From: Rhizobium sp. BK418
Lineage (GTDB): Bacteria > Pseudomonadota > Alphaproteobacteria > Rhizobiales > Rhizobiaceae
Length of the DNA: 64,000 nucleotides
Assembly (NCBI RefSeq): GCF_004341105.1
Contig: NZ_SLZK01000011.1
Span: forward strand, 1 to 64,000
Direction: 5' to 3'
Position numbers and translations under genes: made by a program. The stretch's first letter is position 1. Every line of letters begins with the position of its first letter. Below, one piece after another: positions 61,043 through 64,000 of the stretch. The notes under the pieces are model-generated. The model saw nothing but the letters and a program-made list of their open reading frames with translations, was not told the DNA's origin and ran no database searches.

Positions 61043-61248
61043 ATGAACAGCTCTGAGACAAGTACGGATCATAAGACCATCCAGAAGCGCGATGATTACC
61101 CATAGCAAAGACCGGGTGGCGTCCTTCTGATTGACTTCGGAAAAGCAGAGGACGCGTTATTCGTGATTTTGATCAGAATAAAGTGGCTTTCCTCTATGAA
61201 GTAGGATGGCGAAACCAGACGTTTCAACAAATCGCCAAGCGAGAATGA
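61043..61248 (+). pseudogene. Broken paralogue of the 87-residue acidic protein
   Basis: ATG 61043 with an AAGGAAA site opens MNSSETSTDHKTI, which matches the N terminus of the intact protein at 19880 (SSSDRTTDHKTI). A stop follows at the twentieth codon, then GGVLLIDFG and, in another frame, DFDQNKVAFLYEVGW and a stop at 61246-61248. The order and spacing equal those of the intact copy, so this is a dead duplicate that kept its promoter. Confidence 0.8.
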
Positions 61249-61305
61249 AGCGTCGAAACGTATCGCCGGCCTTCGCGACATGACAGAGTGCGACCGGAAA
61301 TCACC

Positions 61306-61848
61306 ATGAAAAACATTGCAAAAGTCAGTCCCACAACACCAGCTGCCGACAGCCTGCATCCGGCGCTTAACCGCAATATTGACGCTATTTTGCAGCGCCG
61401 CCGCAAGGCAGCGGACACGGCGGGCGTACAAGAGCGAGCCGCCGCCGCGATTAGTCGGTTCGCCGGATCCATGGCCTTCGTTTACATCCATATCGTCGTG
61501 TACGGTTTATGGATTATCGCCAATACGGGCCTGATCCCGGGGATCCCTGTCTGGGATCCCTCCCTCGTTATACTGGCGATGGCAGCATCGGTAGAGGCGA
61601 TCTTCCTTTCGACATTCGTGCTCATCAACCAGAACAGGATGGCTGCCGAGGATGACCTGCGGGCTGATCTCGACCTGCAGGTCAGCTTGCTGAACGAGCA
61701 CGAGACGACACGCCTTATCGCGATGGTGGAAGCAATCGCCAAAAAGCTGGAAGTCCCAACCGAAGCGGATGACGAGGTAGAGGAACTCAAGAGGGATGTC
61801 GCACCTGAGGCGGTGCTCGATCGCCTTGAGGCCAAGGAATGCGATTGA
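61306..61848 (+). CDS. DUF1003 membrane protein
   Basis: A 180-residue inner-membrane protein with the DUF1003 pattern: RIAxxxGSMAFVYIHIVVYGLW, WDPSLVILAMAASVEAIFLS, then FVLINQNRMAAEDDLRADLD. Two membrane helices are followed by a long acidic cytosolic helix (DEVEELKRDVAPEAVLDRLE). Function unknown; family members often sit in stress regulons. Start at ATG 61306 after GGAAATC; a GTG at 61288 is in frame. Confidence 0.88.
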   Translation: MKNIAKVSPTTPAADSLHPALNRNIDAILQRRRKAADTAGVQERAAAAISRFAGSMAFVYIHIVVYGLWIIANTGLIPGIPVWDPSLVILAMAASVEAIFLSTFVLINQNRMAAEDDLRADLDLQVSLLNEHETTRLIAMVEAIAKKLEVPTEADDEVEELKRDVAPEAVLDRLEAKECD

Positions 61849-62045
61849 GTTGCAACGCTAACGCCGGGCTGATCCTCGAAAGGCGATACGGCACTCAGAT
61901 GCTGCGGCCTCACCACAGGTCGGGCGTCGGCTGAAGCCGATCACCCCCGCCAGAATGCGTCCGTTATTTGGTCGAGAGGCAGGCCAACGGTCACCGCTCC
62001 AATTCGGCTCCTGCGCCACGGCTTCGAGTGCCATCTTCGATGCGA

Positions 62046-62204
62046 TCACTCAGCGCCCTCACTGGTTGCTGGCGCGTTTGGCGGGGCGACCTTTCCAGGC
62101 GTAAAAAACGTGAGATACGCGACGGCAACGATGATCCCGATGACGAAAAGGGTCAGTACCAACTTGATCGTGCCTTTGCTGGCTTTTTCCTCTCTACCGT
62201 TCAT
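62046..62204 (-). CDS. Small single-pass membrane protein (52 aa)
   Basis: ATG 62204 opens MNGREEKASKGTIKLVLTLF then VIGIIVAVAYLTFFTPGKVA, one membrane helix with a short periplasmic Pro/Ala-rich tail. No ribosome site is visible, but the -10 element of a stress promoter ends 8 bases upstream, so the mRNA would be leaderless or nearly so. No family recognised. Confidence 0.7.
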   Translation of the reverse strand: MNGREEKASKGTIKLVLTLFVIGIIVAVAYLTFFTPGKVAPPNAPATSEGAE

Positions 62205-62212
62205 GGCGATCG

Positions 62213-62237
62213 AACCAAGCAGGAAATGGAAGGTTCC
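62213..62237 (-). promoter_or_regulatory. EcfG-type promoter, leaderless arrangement
   Basis: Reverse strand GGAAC (62237-62233), spacer 17, GTT (62215-62213); the ATG begins 9 bases after the -10 element. Confidence 0.7.
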
Positions 62238-62309
62238 GCGTACAAGAATCGAGCACGCCAGACATGCGTGACTTGACAGGGTGCGGTTTGCCGAGGCCCC
62301 CGCATGACA

Positions 62310-62585
62310 CTAGCCGCCTCCAGATGGCGGAGCGTCCGGCTTCGGTCTGGACCTTGGGCGTCTTCTTCGCCCGCAGCGTGTTCGAAAAACCTGTTCAAGG
62401 GCAACTTCCACTGCGCTGCGGTTCACGTCGTCGGGGCGGTGGATCGCTGTTCTGGGTGCCGAGGAAAGGAGAAGATCGAGCTCGGCCCGATTGCCACCGA
62501 AGCGAGCGATGTATCTAAGAGCTTGCTGTCGGCTGATTTGATAATGCTCGGTAAGTTCCTCGGCCGAATATTCGCGGTCGCTCAT
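62310..62585 (-). CDS. DUF3606-like small protein (91 aa), paralogue B
   Basis: MSDREYSAEELTEHYQISRQ then QALRYIARFGGNRAELDLLL, SSAPRTAIH, aligned throughout with paralogue A at 43477 (RPYSLEEFERKYKLDRESAK, YERFGPSSVELDLL). Paralogue B carries an extra 40-residue basic/proline-rich tail (RTRCGRRRRPRSRPKPDAPP) that could bind nucleic acid. AAAGGAG precedes ATG 62585. Function unknown. Confidence 0.75.
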   Translation of the reverse strand: MSDREYSAEELTEHYQISRQQALRYIARFGGNRAELDLLLSSAPRTAIHRPDDVNRSAVEVALEQVFRTRCGRRRRPRSRPKPDAPPSGGG

Positions 62586-62606
62586 ACTGATCTCCTTTCT
62601 GTCAGA

Positions 62607-62632
62607 AACTTGCTGGCGGTTCACTCGGTTCC
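62607..62632 (-). promoter_or_regulatory. EcfG-type promoter of paralogue B (N18)
   Basis: Reverse strand GGAAC (62632-62628), spacer 18, GTT (62609-62607); start codon 22 bases further. Confidence 0.65.
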
Positions 62633-62679
62633 CCACAGGCGCGCATCGTCGGAGCGATTTTCGCTTCTTTGTGCCGGCT

Positions 62680-62704
62680 GGAACAGAAGCTGACTCAGTC
62701 CGTT
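62680..62704 (+). promoter_or_regulatory. EcfG-type promoter of the antiporter gene
   Basis: GGAAC 62680-62684, spacer 17, GTT 62702-62704 preceded by C; start codons at 62722 or 62740. It is back to back with the promoter at 62607. Confidence 0.75.
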
Positions 62705-62739
62705 CTCATGCGATACCATTCATGGGGAATTCTTCGCGC

Positions 62740-64000
62740 ATGACAATCAGGGCAATTTTCCCGCAGCTTCGTCGATGGGAGCTGCCTGCCGTGGCAGCCT
62801 GCGTTATCGTTTGCAGTTGCCTTCCAGTCTTTGCAGCCGATGGTAAGTCTACCGGTCCGTCCGAAGCGCTCTTTCTTGTCCAGATCATCATCCTCGTGGT
62901 CATCGGCAGGTTGCTCGGTGAGGCCATGGTCCGCATCGGACAGCCGTCCATCATGGGCCAGATCATCGGAGGCATCCTTCTCGGGCCCTCCGTTTTCGGG
63001 TATCTCCTGCCCGGCGCGCAGTCGGCGCTCTTTCCCGCGCTCGACACGCAAAAGGCGATGGCTGATGCGGTGGCGCAGCTCGGCATCCTGTTTCTGCTGC
63101 TCCTGGCCGGCATGGAAACCGACCTCGCCCTGGCGCTGCGACTGCGCCGGGCCGCGGCGGGCGTCTCGCTGACGGGCATTGTCGTGCCCTTTGCGTTCGG
63201 CTTCGCCCTAGGAGAGCTCCTGCCCGCAAGTCTCTTGCCTAACCCGGATGCGAGACTTGTCACCTCGCTTTTCCTCGGGACAGCGCTATCGATCTCGTCG
63301 GTGAAGATCGTGGCCACGGTCGTTCGGGAGATGGACTTCATGCGGCGCAATGTCGGCCAGCTGATCGTAGCCTCCGCCATCATCGACGACACCGTAGGGT
63401 GGGTGATTATCGCCGTGACGTTCAGCCTGGCGCAAAACGGTGCCGTCGATCTTCCAACCTTGGCACAAAGCGTCATCGGTACGGCTCTCTTCATGGCCTT
63501 CAGTTTCACGATCGGGCGACGCATCGTCTTTGAGATCATCCGCTGGACAAACGACAGGTTCAAAAGCGATCTGCCGGTTCTAAGCGCTATTATCGCGATC
63601 ATGGGAGCCATGGCGATCATTACCGACGCCATTGGCGTCCACACGGTGCTCGGTGCCTTCGTCGCTGGCATTCTCGTCGGGCAATCCCCCATTCTTACCC
63701 GTCAGATCGAGGGGCAGCTTAGGGCACTCACGACGGCCCTTTTCATGCCGGTCTTCTTCGGTCTCACCGGCCTGCACACCGATCTGAGCGTTCTCGCTGA
63801 TTGGTCTATCCTGCTTCTGGCGGTCGGACTGGTCGTCATTGCCAGCCTCGGCAAGTTCGGTGGCGCGTTTGTCGGGGCTAAATTCGGCGGCTTCTCCAAC
63901 GCCGAGGCCATCGCCCTTGGATGCGGAATGAATGCGCGAGGTTCCACCGAAGTCATTGTTGCTTCGATCGGCCTTTCGGTCGGTGTTCTCGACGAGCGGC
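62740..64000 (+). CDS. CPA2-type cation/proton antiporter (partial, runs off right edge)
   Basis: At least 420 residues are visible, open to the window end. A signal-like N terminus (AACVIVCSCLPVFA) precedes about 11 membrane helices with GQPSIMGQIIGGILL, LFLLLLAGMETDL, the antiporter core ASAIIDDTVGWVI (paired aspartates) and GCGMNARGSTEVIVA, all typical of the Kef/NapA-like CPA2 family that exchanges Na+ or K+ for protons. A C-terminal TrkA or universal-stress domain could follow outside the window. GGGGAA lies ten bases before ATG 62740; 62722 is an alternative. Confidence 0.92.
   Translation, partial: MTIRAIFPQLRRWELPAVAACVIVCSCLPVFAADGKSTGPSEALFLVQIIILVVIGRLLGEAMVRIGQPSIMGQIIGGILLGPSVFGYLLPGAQSALFPALDTQKAMADAVAQLGILFLLLLAGMETDLALALRLRRAAAGVSLTGIVVPFAFGFALGELLPASLLPNPDARLVTSLFLGTALSISSVKIVATVVREMDFMRRNVGQLIVASAIIDDTVGWVIIAVTFSLAQNGAVDLPTLAQSVIGTALFMAFSFTIGRRIVFEIIRWTNDRFKSDLPVLSAIIAIMGAMAIITDAIGVHTVLGAFVAGILVGQSPILTRQIEGQLRALTTALFMPVFFGLTGLHTDLSVLADWSILLLAVGLVVIASLGKFGGAFVGAKFGGFSNAEAIALGCGMNARGSTEVIVASIGLSVGVLDER

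Noticed and set aside
1..64000. CRISPR arrays, tRNA or rRNA genes, insertion sequences, integrase, replication origin
   Set aside because: Looked for on both strands by motif reading; no repeat-spacer pattern, conserved RNA gene, transposase motif, terminal inverted repeat or replication gene was recognised.

Overview
The window looks like an accessory replicon or chromid region of a high-GC alphaproteobacterium of the Rhizobiales (Rhizobium/Sinorhizobium/Agrobacterium type). This rests on the protein families (DUF982, DUF1236, BA14K-like, DUF3606-like, nutrient-deprivation-induced protein, HWE kinase) and on a promoter pattern typical of these bacteria. No rRNA, tRNA, replication, phage or transposase gene was recognised, and no CRISPR array was seen.

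The main result is regulatory. Reading both strands, I found 28 matches to GGAAC-N17/18-GTT, the promoter form used by the EcfG/RpoE2 sigma factor of the alphaproteobacterial general stress response. About three would be expected by chance. They lie almost entirely between genes and point at start codons, many of small or uncharacterised proteins. The window therefore reads as a general-stress island. The sigma factor, PhyR and NepR themselves were not found here.

Layout. 0-2 kb: small unknown genes and a gene-poor stretch. 2-3.4 kb: NRAMP-like metal transporter. 3.8-8.5 kb: one-strand redox/detoxification cluster (alkene/quinone-type reductase, DUF3788, azoreductase, AhpD-like protein, nitroreductase) with an AraC regulator. 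9-11.6 kb: XRE-cupin regulator divergent from fasciclin, then DUF378, TspO and a conserved unknown. 11.7-17.3 kb: secreted MRJP/Yellow-like protein, relics of groEL, hsp20 and ligD, DUF982 protein, EamA exporter divergent from a CGNR regulator. 17.3-21.4 kb: DUF892 protein, CBS protein, a small-protein/NAD synthetase operon. 21.6-26.4 kb: a second Mfd-like translocase, SemiSWEET, sialidase-fold protein. 26.4-29.8 kb: small stress proteins and two single-domain response regulators. 30-38.6 kb: alpha-glucan/trehalose block with a GlgX-TreZ fusion, a second TreZ and a GH13 alpha-glucosidase. 39-48.9 kb: many small stress genes, ProQ/FinO-domain protein, entericidin, and a three-gene membrane operon. 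49-51 kb: frameshifted flavodoxin-family reductase. 51.5-59.8 kb: signalling block (CHASE3-GAF triple-REC hybrid kinase, CheR, CheB, REC-HWE kinase, PAS-GAF hybrid kinase). 59.9-64 kb: PRC-barrel, lipoprotein, DUF1003, small membrane protein, DUF3606-like protein and a CPA2 antiporter that runs off the right edge.

Together the genes suggest preparation for starvation, desiccation or oxidative stress: trehalose from glycogen, envelope remodelling, metal and cation transport, redox repair, transcription-coupled repair and stress sensing. Several stress genes (groEL, hsp20, ligD in two pieces, a duplicated 87-residue protein, a flavin reductase) are broken, so the island is also decaying.
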